From: Rhodospirillales bacterium
GTDB lineage: Bacteria > Pseudomonadota > Alphaproteobacteria > Rhodospirillales > JASLLV01
Reading direction: 5' to 3'
Length of the DNA stretch: 7,505 nt
NCBI GenBank assembly: GCA_030754475.1
Contig: JASMAE010000409.1
Coordinates: 1 to 7,505 of the forward strand
Of this stretch, positions 1 to 5,411 are shown in pieces. Position 1 is the first letter of the stretch; each line of letters begins with the position of its first letter. Both the position numbers and the translations under genes were made by a program. The notes under the pieces are model-generated. The model did not search any database and was not told where the DNA came from. It was given only the letters and a program-made list of their open reading frames with translations.

Positions 1-1562
1 CCGTCGGTCACGTCCAGATAGCTGATCAAGAGCGCGCCGTCGGGAAGCGGTACGTTGGCGTAGTCGATCACCGTCCCGTCGCTGCGAATCAGGCGGCCGG
101 CGGACCGCTCGCGCCCGATCAAGCGCGCGGTGATGCGGCGCGCGTACTCGGTCCAATCGGCTGCGTCGGGAGCCAGGAGGGGTCTCATGCGCTCGACGAA
201 GTCCGTGATGTGGAACCCGTCCGCCTCCGCCGCCGCATCCAAGTTCCACAGGGTACGAAAGGTCGGGTTGCTGAGCTTGAGACGCCCGTCGCTCCCGAAG
301 ACGGCGATCCCTTCGTGGAGATTGTCGATCGTCTCGCGTTGGACGGCGGTCAACTCGCGGAACGATCGCTCGAGCGCGAGCCGTTCGCTCAGGTCCTCGT
401 GGGTCACCACCAGGCCGCCGCCGAACCTGGTCGCGACGAGTGCGCGCACCGTGGCGCCGTCGGGGCGGTGCATCAAGGTTTCCACGGGCGCGTTCAGACC
501 GTTGAACTGGGCGAGCTGTTGCTCCTTGAACGCCTTGAAATCGGCGTATTCCGGCAGGCGACGCTGGGCGCGGAGGCGCTCGAGAATTTCTCCGTACGGA
601 GGCCGTGTCGCGAGCCAATCCGAATCGAGCGCCCAAAGATCGGCGAACGCCGGATTGAAAAATGCGAGCCGGGTGTCACCGTCGAACACGGCGACACCGG
701 TGGACAGGTTCTCGAGCACCTGGGCGGGCGCGACGGCCCCGCGTGCTTGATCGGGGGCCGTCTCCGCCGCCGGCGCGAGGGCCATGCCGAGCGAAAGCCG
801 GCCACCGCCGAGGGGTGCTTCCGAGATGTCGAATACGCGTCCTCCCTGGGCGCCAGGAAGCGTGACGCGCTCGGTGAGCCGCCGTCGCTCGGCTCGGGCG
901 CGGGCGGCGAGCGCGGCTGCCGGCGCGGACTCCGGGATGCCCGCCGAGGCCGGGCTCGCGAGCGTGACCGCGAGGTCCCCGTCGCGAAGCCAAAGCGCCA
1001 TGGGCACGGAATCGAAGATCGCGTGGAGGTCACCGTCCGTCGCGTCGGGCGCCGGCGCCATCGCCGTTTCCGAGTCCTGAGACGGGGCCCGCGCGACTCC
1101 GGCGTCGCGAACCCAGAGAACATCGGCAAGAACCCGCCCGTCGTCGGCATGTACCGCTCGCGACCCGGCCGCCAGGACCGACCGCTCGGTGTGGGCAAGC
1201 GGCAGCGTGATTTCGAAGGCGTCGCCCCGGCCTCTGAGGTCGTCGACCGCGCGCATCAGCGCGTCCGCCGCCGCGTCTTCGAAGCAACCGAGAACGTCGG
1301 CGAACGTGGCCCGGGTCCCGGCGGCAAGGTTCAACAGCACCGCCAGGCGTCGGGAACAGGTCTCGCGCCCGCTTTCACGGTGCCACGTGAAGACGCCGTC
1401 CGGCACGGCGGCGACGATTCCGCGTTCGGTCTCGGTTTCGGCTTCAAGGCGGTGCACACGTTCGTTGGCCGCGTCCAGTCGGCGTCGCAGCCGCAGCAGA
1501 AGCGGCAGCACGGCGATCGCCGGACACAGGACGCCGATCAGGAAAGCCGTGAACGTGGCCAT
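1..1562 (-). CDS. Multi-PAS, membrane-anchored sensor protein, probably a sensor histidine kinase (3' end outside window)
   Basis: I translated this frame by hand: it is open from an ATG at 1562-1560 to the window edge, giving 520 residues without a stop. An in-frame TGA six codons upstream (1580-1578) and the position of the hydrophobic segment support this ATG, although no good Shine-Dalgarno is visible. Residues about 4-23 form one membrane segment, followed by an arginine-rich, coiled-coil-like stretch (25-48). Then come two weakly PAS-like regions (about 49-160, with AAVPDGVFTW; about 182-275, with IFDSVPMALWLRDGD) and two clear PAS_7-type domains. The first starts near V282 (LENLSTGVAVFDGD) and ends near VVTHEDLSERL; the second starts near 411 (TIDNLHEGIAVFGSDG) and ends with LISYLDVTD at the edge. 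There is no periplasmic loop, so the input is probably cytoplasmic. In alphaproteobacterial relatives the gene after ahcY encodes a PAS sensor kinase with HisKA and HATPase domains; here these would lie beyond the edge and are inferred. The ligand is unknown. Confidence 0.85.
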   Translation of the reverse strand, partial: MATFTAFLIGVLCPAIAVLPLLLRLRRRLDAANERVHRLEAETETERGIVAAVPDGVFTWHRESGRETCSRRLAVLLNLAAGTRATFADVLGCFEDAAADALMRAVDDLRGRGDAFEITLPLAHTERSVLAAGSRAVHADDGRVLADVLWVRDAGVARAPSQDSETAMAPAPDATDGDLHAIFDSVPMALWLRDGDLAVTLASPASAGIPESAPAAALAARARAERRRLTERVTLPGAQGGRVFDISEAPLGGGRLSLGMALAPAAETAPDQARGAVAPAQVLENLSTGVAVFDGDTRLAFFNPAFADLWALDSDWLATRPPYGEILERLRAQRRLPEYADFKAFKEQQLAQFNGLNAPVETLMHRPDGATVRALVATRFGGGLVVTHEDLSERLALERSFRELTAVQRETIDNLHEGIAVFGSDGRLKLSNPTFRTLWNLDAAAEADGFHITDFVERMRPLLAPDAADWTEYARRITARLIGRERSAGRLIRSDGTVIDYANVPLPDGALLISYLDVTD

Positions 1563-1640
1563 TGCGAAACCGATGTCTCAGCCATTGCGCGGCGGTCTCG
1601 GTGCCGTCCGCGCGACACCGAATCTTATTCTCCCCGGGCA

Positions 1641-1678
1641 GGCCCCGACAAGCGACGATGGCGTCTTGGGGCGGGGCC
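1641..1678 (-). other. GC-rich inverted repeat in the ahcY-sensor gap
   Basis: In the 123-base gap after ahcY, GGCCCCG (1641-1647) pairs with CGGGGCC (1672-1678). The interior adds two A-T pairs (1650-1651 with 1666-1667) and a small GACG/CGTC stem (1654-1657 with 1662-1665) closed by a 4-base loop. A transcript leaving ahcY could fold this. It starts only 8 bases beyond the ahcY stop, but no T-run follows on the minus strand, so it is not a canonical intrinsic terminator. It may slow RNA decay, attenuate read-through, or be chance in GC-rich DNA. Confidence 0.35.
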
Positions 1679-1685
1679 GCGACCC

Positions 1686-2981
1686 TCAGTATCGGTAGTA
1701 GTCGGGCTTGTAGGGGCCGTCGCGGGGGACGCCGATGTAGTCGGATTGCTCGGGAGTCAGGCGCGTCAGCGCGATGCCCAGCTTGTCGATGTGAAGCCGC
1801 GCGACCTTCTCGTCCAAGTGCTTGGGAAGCACGTACACCTTGTTTTCGTACGCTTCCGCATTGGTCCACAGCTCGATCTGGGCGAGGACCTGGTTGGTGA
1901 ACGACGCGCTCATGACGAAGCTCGGGTGCCCGGTCGCGCACCCCAGGTTCACGAGGCGGCCTTCGGCGAGAAGGATGACGCGCTTGCCGTCCGGAAACTC
2001 GATTTCGTCGACCTGGGGTTTGACGTTGTTCCATTTGTAGTTGCGAAGCGCGTCCACTTCGATTTCCTTGTCGAAGTGACCGATGTTGCAAAGGATCGCG
2101 CGATCCTTCATGCGCCGGATGTGGTCGATGGTGACGACTCGGATGTTCCCGGTGGCGGTCACGATGATGTCGGCCGCGGCCGCGGCCTCGTCCATCTCGA
2201 CCACCTCGTACCCTTCCATGGCGGCCTGCAGCGCACAGATCGGATCGATCTCGGTGATCAGCACCCGCGCGCCCTGGCCGCGGAGCGCCTGCGCGCATCC
2301 CTTGCCGACATCGCCGTAACCGCAGATCACCACGATCTTGCCCGCGAGCATCACGTCGGTGGCGCGCTTGATCCCGTCCACCAGGCTTTCGCGGCACCCG
2401 TAAAGATTGTCGAACTTCGACTTGGTGACCGAATCGTTGACGTTGAACGCAGGCACCATGAGGCGCCCGTCGCGCTCCATCTCGTATAGCCGGTGGACGC
2501 CGGTGGTGGTTTCCTCGGACAGGCCGCGCACCTCGGTCAACCACTCGGCGTGGCGTTCGTGCATCACCTGCGTCAAGTCGCCGCCGTCGTCGAGCAGCAT
2601 GTTCGGGCGCCAGTCGCCGGGGCCGAGGATGGATTTCTCGACGCACGACCAGTACTCGTCCTCGGTCTCGCCCTTCCATGCGAACACGGGGATCCCTCGT
2701 GCCGCGATCGCGGCCGCGGCATGGTCCTGGGTCGAGAAGATGTTGCACGAGCTCCACCGGATCTCGGCCCCGAGCGCGATCAGGGTTTCGATGAGCACGG
2801 CCGTCTGGATGGTCATGTGCAGGCACCCCGTGACGCGCGCGCCGGCGAGGGGGCCTTGCTTTCCGAACTCGTCCCGAAGCGCCATCAGGCCCGGCATTTC
2901 GGTCTCGGCGATAGCGATCTCCTTGCGTCCCCACTCGGCGAGTTCGATGTCGGCGATTCTGTAGTCGGTCTCGGCGTTCAT
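1686..2981 (-). CDS. ahcY: S-adenosylhomocysteine hydrolase (adenosylhomocysteinase)
   Basis: A cytoplasmic NAD-dependent enzyme that reversibly hydrolyses S-adenosylhomocysteine to adenosine and homocysteine, clearing the inhibitory by-product of SAM-dependent methylation. The 431 residues are full length. Matching the human enzyme's catalytic set gives H55, D132, E157, K187 (in NDSVTKSKFDN), D191 and H302 (in CNIGHFD). The NAD-binding Rossmann motif GYGDVGKG is at 221-228, and the family's C-terminal tail KPDYYRY closes the protein. After DDGGDLT (131-137) the chain runs straight to LSEETTTG, so this is the short form without the roughly 40-residue insertion of many bacterial homologues. 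The ATG at 2981 has AAGGG (2995-2991) 9 bases upstream. A 235-base gap with two palindromic modules separates it from ptsH, so it may have its own promoter, but I cannot identify one. It is followed by the PAS sensor gene, as in related genomes. Confidence 0.97.
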   Translation of the reverse strand: MNAETDYRIADIELAEWGRKEIAIAETEMPGLMALRDEFGKQGPLAGARVTGCLHMTIQTAVLIETLIALGAEIRWSSCNIFSTQDHAAAAIAARGIPVFAWKGETEDEYWSCVEKSILGPGDWRPNMLLDDGGDLTQVMHERHAEWLTEVRGLSEETTTGVHRLYEMERDGRLMVPAFNVNDSVTKSKFDNLYGCRESLVDGIKRATDVMLAGKIVVICGYGDVGKGCAQALRGQGARVLITEIDPICALQAAMEGYEVVEMDEAAAAADIIVTATGNIRVVTIDHIRRMKDRAILCNIGHFDKEIEVDALRNYKWNNVKPQVDEIEFPDGKRVILLAEGRLVNLGCATGHPSFVMSASFTNQVLAQIELWTNAEAYENKVYVLPKHLDEKVARLHIDKLGIALTRLTPEQSDYIGVPRDGPYKPDYYRY

Positions 2982-3026
2982 GCGGTCTTTCCCTTGGCGG
3001 TGGCGTGCGGTTCGGGGCCGTTTCTA

Positions 3027-3086
3027 GAGCGGATCGCGTTTGATTGGAACCGCATCACGGTTCCAATCAAACGCGTGAATGCGCTC
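3027..3086. repeat. Palindromic module 1: perfect 18-base inverted repeat
   Basis: CGCGTTTGATTGGAACCG (3035-3052) is followed by a 5-base loop CATCA (3053-3057) and its exact reverse complement (3058-3075). A further GAGCG (3027-3031) pairs with CGCTC (3082-3086) across short unpaired spacers, and TCTAGA sits at the left edge (3023-3028). The arms are less GC-rich than the surrounding genes. No T-run follows on either strand, so it is not a standard terminator. The size and the TCTAGAGC-like edge resemble the dispersed intergenic palindromes of alphaproteobacteria. Membership of such a family is inferred, since only one copy is in the window. A binding site or an RNA stabiliser downstream of ptsH are alternatives. 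Confidence 0.8.
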
Positions 3087-3099
3087 GATTTCGATAGTG

Positions 3100-3163
3100 T
3101 AGACCAGATTCACGTGGTCGGCGGATCGCCACACGCGATTCCGAGCGACCGCGATCTGGTCTA
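3100..3163. repeat. Palindromic module 2: long interrupted hairpin
   Basis: TAGACCAGAT (3100-3109) is exactly complementary to ATCTGGTCTA (3154-3163). Moving inward, GGTCG (3116-3120) pairs with CGACC (3146-3150), and CGG-ATCGC (3122-3129) pairs with GCGAT-T-CCG (3135-3143, one bulged T) around a CACAC loop. The whole 64-base unit therefore folds as one long stem with internal loops. It lies 13 bases from module 1. Either strand could form the structure, so direction is not determined. It may be a diverged copy of a palindromic repeat family or a structured leader/trailer RNA. Confidence 0.65.
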
Positions 3164-3176
3164 TCAGGCGTCCCGG

Positions 3177-3204
3177 CGGGCCGCAAGGCGCGGCACACGG
3201 CCCG
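3177..3204 (-). other. Short GC hairpin just downstream of ptsH
   Basis: CGGGCCG (3177-3183) pairs with CGGCCCG (3198-3204) with a 14-base loop. On the transcribed strand it begins 12 bases after the ptsH stop. No U-tract follows, so it is at best a weak or Rho-assisted termination or mRNA-protection site. In DNA this GC-rich it could be chance. Confidence 0.3.
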
Positions 3205-3216
3205 AGATCCGCGCCC

Positions 3217-3522
3217 TCACTCCTCTTGAAAGTTGGCTTCGATCAGCGCGGACAGCGCGTGAACGGCTTGTTCGGCCTCGGGCCCCTTGGCGATGAGCGT
3301 GATTTCGCTGCCCCGGCCCGCGGCCAGCATCATGAGACCCATGATGGAGACGCCCGATACGGTATCGGAGTCCTTGCGCACGCTCACCTCGGCGTCGAAG
3401 GCAGACGCCGTCTTGACGAACAAGGCGGCGGCGCGGGCGTGCAGACCGCGCAGGTTGCTGATCGCGACTCGGTGCCGGCGCACGCGCGGCCCGCGTCGCG
3501 GCTGGCGTCCATCGTCGGTCAT
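3217..3522 (-). CDS. ptsH: HPr-family phosphocarrier protein
   Basis: A small cytoplasmic phosphocarrier that takes phosphate from enzyme I onto histidine and passes it to EIIA, and can be phosphorylated on serine by HprK. The active-site histidine is H28 in LRGLHARAAA (His15 in the standard numbering). The regulatory serine is S59 in VSGVSIMGLMMLAAG, exactly 31 residues later, as for His15/Ser46. Both sites are intact, in keeping with the kinase gene two genes away. The 101 residues include about 13 extra at the N-terminus, rich in Arg and Gly (RQPRRGPRVRRHR), compared with a minimal HPr. The ATG at 3522 overlaps the EIIA stop as ATGA. That favours this start, although no strong ribosome site is visible and a later start cannot be excluded. 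It is the last gene of the coupled block. Alphaproteobacterial relatives use this HPr in regulation rather than sugar import. Confidence 0.95.
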   Translation of the reverse strand: MTDDGRQPRRGPRVRRHRVAISNLRGLHARAAALFVKTASAFDAEVSVRKDSDTVSGVSIMGLMMLAAGRGSEITLIAKGPEAEQAVHALSALIEANFQEE

Positions 3523-3923
3523 TCGCGCTTTTGATCGAGCAGGCTGGACGCGATGTTGATGTACTTGCGTCCCGCCTCTTGGGCGCTGACGGCGGCGGCG
3601 GCGAGGGTTTCGTCGCGAACGCTGGCGAGCTTGATCAGCATCGGCAGGTTGACGCCCGCGATCACCTCGACATTGGCCTTGTCCATGATGGAGATGGCGA
3701 GGTTCGATGGCGTCCCCCCGAACATGTCGGTGAGAAGAATGACGCCCGTGCCCTCATCCGCGTCGGCGACGCTATCGAGTATTTGGATACGCCGCTCCTC
3801 GATATCGTCGTCCGGCGCGATGCAGACGGTAGCCACCTTGCCCTGGGGGCCGACCACGTGTTCCATGGCCGCCACCAGCTCCTCGGCAAGCCGGCCGTGC
3901 GTAACGATCACGATTCCGATCAT
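3519..3923 (-). CDS. manX: PTS EIIA component, mannose (EIIA-Man) family
   Basis: Receives phosphate from HPr on a histidine. In sugar-transporting systems it passes it to EIIB, but no EIIB, EIIC or EIID gene is present here, so it is probably a regulatory phospho-acceptor. The 134 residues match a single EIIA-Man domain. The expected phosphorylated histidine is H9 in IVIVTHGRLAEEL. The conserved loop LLTDMFGGTPSN (63-74) carries D66, equivalent to the Asp beside the active site in E. coli EIIA-Man, and GVNLPML (90-96) follows as in the family. The ATG at 3923 overlaps the rapZ stop (ATGA), and GGGAGG (3941-3936) lies 12 bases upstream within rapZ. Its own stop overlaps the ptsH start. The symbol follows usage in rhizobia; it does not imply mannose transport. 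Confidence 0.93.
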   Translation of the reverse strand: MIGIVIVTHGRLAEELVAAMEHVVGPQGKVATVCIAPDDDIEERRIQILDSVADADEGTGVILLTDMFGGTPSNLAISIMDKANVEVIAGVNLPMLIKLASVRDETLAAAAVSAQEAGRKYINIASSLLDQKRE

Positions 3924-4915
3924 GACTTCTCAGCGCCTCCCTTGGCGGACGCGCCCGGCGTCGGCGCGTCGAGATCGCGGTGGTGCACGCGCACGGTCTC
4001 ATCGTGTTCCGCGAGCCAGGACGCCAGCCGTTCGGCCACGAAGACCGATCGGTGGCGCCCACCCGTGCACCCGAGCGCGACCGTCAGGTAGCTCTTGCCT
4101 TCGGCCGCGTAGCGGGGCAGGAGCGCGGACAACATCCCGGTCAAACCGTCGAAGAGTGGCGCGAGGCCGGGGTCGCGCTCGATGAACGCCGCCACCGAGG
4201 CGTCGCGGCCGTCCAAGGGACGCAGGGCCGGCTCGTAGTGGGGGTTGGAGAGGAAGCGGACGTCGAAGACCAGATCGGCCTCGCGGGGCAATCCGCGGCG
4301 AAAGGCGAATGAGGTGACGAAGATGCTGAGGCGCTCGCCGGCGCCCGCGCCGAAGTGGCCTTCGAGGATGCGCTTGAGCGACCCCGGATCGAGGCGGGTG
4401 GTGTCGACCACCACGTCGGCCCGATCGCGCAGGCCCGCGACCAGGCGGCGTTCGTGGTCGATGCCGTCGCGAATGGGGCGGTCGAGGGCGAGCGGATGGC
4501 GGTGGCGCGTCCCCGCATAGCGTCGCATCAGCTCCTCGTCGTCGCAGTCCAGGAAAAGGACGCTTGCGTCGATCTCGGGCTCGGCCGACAAACGGTCCAC
4601 TTCCCGCATGATGGGCGCGACTCCGAAATCCCGGGTGCGAACGTCCACGCCGATCGCGACCGGTTTGAATGCCTTTGCCGACGCGCGCTCGGGCCGGCGC
4701 GGCAGAACGAGGCTCTGCAACAAGGTCAACGGAAGATTGTCCACGGCCTCGTAGCCAAGGTCCTCCAGGGATTTGAGCGCCGACGTCTTGCCGGCCCCGG
4801 ACATGCCGGTGATCAACAGGACGCGAAGCTTGCCGTCCGCGGCGGGCGTTTCTTCGTCGGAGAGAGACCGCCCCCGGCGTCCCTTCGGCGTGACGGTGGA
4901 GACCCGCTCGCTCAT
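3920..4915 (-). CDS. rapZ: RapZ/YvcJ-family nucleotide-binding protein (RNase adapter family)
   Basis: 331 residues. An N-terminal P-loop domain has Walker A GMSGAGKTS (37-45, K43), GYEAVDNLPL (54-63) and the hydrophobic strand VLFLDCDDEELMRRYAGTR (119-137), which matches the RapZ signature. The C-terminal domain has SFAFRRGLP (202-210), DLVFDVRFLSNPHY (214-227) and GCTGGRHRSV (282-291), all hallmarks of the family. In E. coli RapZ senses glucosamine-6-phosphate and directs RNase E to the GlmZ small RNA; Bacillus YvcJ hydrolyses nucleotides. GlmZ is not expected in alphaproteobacteria, so the target here is unknown. The reading frame is open further upstream (to an ATG at 5278), but that part overlaps hprK, has a low-complexity arginine-rich composition and is not RapZ-like. 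The ATG at 4915 overlaps the hprK stop (ATGA) and gives the usual length plus about 28 variable residues. Its position between hprK and EIIA suggests a link to PTS signalling. Confidence 0.95.
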   Translation of the reverse strand: MSERVSTVTPKGRRGRSLSDEETPAADGKLRVLLITGMSGAGKTSALKSLEDLGYEAVDNLPLTLLQSLVLPRRPERASAKAFKPVAIGVDVRTRDFGVAPIMREVDRLSAEPEIDASVLFLDCDDEELMRRYAGTRHRHPLALDRPIRDGIDHERRLVAGLRDRADVVVDTTRLDPGSLKRILEGHFGAGAGERLSIFVTSFAFRRGLPREADLVFDVRFLSNPHYEPALRPLDGRDASVAAFIERDPGLAPLFDGLTGMLSALLPRYAAEGKSYLTVALGCTGGRHRSVFVAERLASWLAEHDETVRVHHRDLDAPTPGASAKGGAEKS

Positions 4916-5346
4916 GGAACCGGCATTATTAGGCCAGTGGCGACCTTGACGGCAAGGCGAACCTTGGCCGGCGCGGACGCCTCGAACGCAGACAGTCGGA
5001 ACAACGGAACGGACACTCCGAGGTAGACGCAGCGTTCGGCCTCGGGAACCCGCTCGACCGCATCGCTCGCGACAAGATCGATGACTGCGGAAAGCGGGGC
5101 CGCCGGCAAGTTGTCGGTCGGCATCACGCCGACGCCGCGCACCTCGAGAAGGCCGGCGATCTTGGATGGCGCACGGGCCTCGAGGTGGTCGGCGATTAAT
5201 CTGAGTTCGGTCTGGTCGTCCGCGATCAGGCGCGCGCCAGAATCGATCAAGCGCAGCGCCAGATCGGATTTTCCGCACCCCGGCGGACCGCGCAAAAGTA
5301 CGCTATTTCCGTCGACCGCGACACAGGTTGCGTGAACGCGAACCAT
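4912..5346 (-). CDS. hprK: HPr kinase/phosphorylase, short alphaproteobacterial form
   Basis: An ATP-dependent kinase acting on the regulatory serine of HPr. From the ATG at 5346 the protein has 144 residues and starts MVRVHATCVAVDG, the typical beginning of the short form. It consists of the catalytic domain only, lacking the N-terminal domain of the roughly 310-residue Firmicutes enzyme. Walker A is GPPGCGKSD (20-28, K26), followed by LIADDQTEL (40-48) and the HprK signature GLLEVRGVGV (65-74, with E68 and R70). A GTG at 5412, overlapping the chvG stop codon TAG by one base, would add 22 residues without family character, so the ATG is preferred although neither start has a clear ribosome site. 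Its stop overlaps the rapZ start. Whether the short form also dephosphorylates HPr cannot be told from sequence alone. Confidence 0.93.
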   Translation of the reverse strand: MVRVHATCVAVDGNSVLLRGPPGCGKSDLALRLIDSGARLIADDQTELRLIADHLEARAPSKIAGLLEVRGVGVMPTDNLPAAPLSAVIDLVASDAVERVPEAERCVYLGVSVPLFRLSAFEASAPAKVRLAVKVATGLIMPVP

Positions 5347-5356
5347 GATGGGGCAG

Positions 5357-5385
5357 AGCCTGTGACGACGTTCGGCGGCTGTCAA
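5357..5385 (-). promoter_or_regulatory. Possible promoter in the chvG-hprK gap (weak)
   Basis: On the minus strand a perfect TTGACA (5385-5380) is followed after 17 bases by CAGGCT (5362-5357), which keeps only the A and the final T of TATAAT. If real, transcription would start close to the hprK ATG at 5346 and give a nearly leaderless message, which would fit the missing ribosome site. The TTGACA lies inside the small palindrome CTGTTGACAG. The poor -10 makes this a tentative call. Confidence 0.25.
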
Positions 5386-5411
5386 CAGATGCGGCCTACG
5401 GGTGCAACGCA

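Noticed and set aside
494..1198. Minus-strand 234-residue frame inside the PAS sensor gene
   Set aside because: Low-complexity Arg/Ser/Pro composition; another minus frame over the same bases gives clear PAS domains running continuously to the edge.
210..2489. Plus-strand open frame of 759 residues antisense to the PAS sensor gene and ahcY
   Set aside because: It crosses two well-supported minus-strand genes and the gap between them, is rich in Arg, Gly, Val and Asp with no recognisable domain, and long antisense frames are expected in GC-rich coding DNA.
1444..2934. Minus-strand 496-residue frame overlapping ahcY
   Set aside because: A shadow frame: the +1-shifted reading has no motifs, whereas the ahcY frame shows every catalytic residue.
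3027..3086. Intrinsic transcription terminator after ptsH
   Set aside because: The stem is strong but neither strand has a T-run after it, and it lies over 130 bases from the ptsH stop.
2982..3216. SAH or SAM riboswitch upstream of ahcY
   Set aside because: I looked for the conserved SAH-riboswitch core on the minus strand and did not see it. The structure present is two simple palindromes. A covariance-model search would be decisive.
4916..5278. N-terminal extension that would make rapZ a 452-residue protein
   Set aside because: The extra 121 residues overlap hprK, are arginine-rich and lack family character; the ATGA junction and P-loop spacing support the start at 4915.
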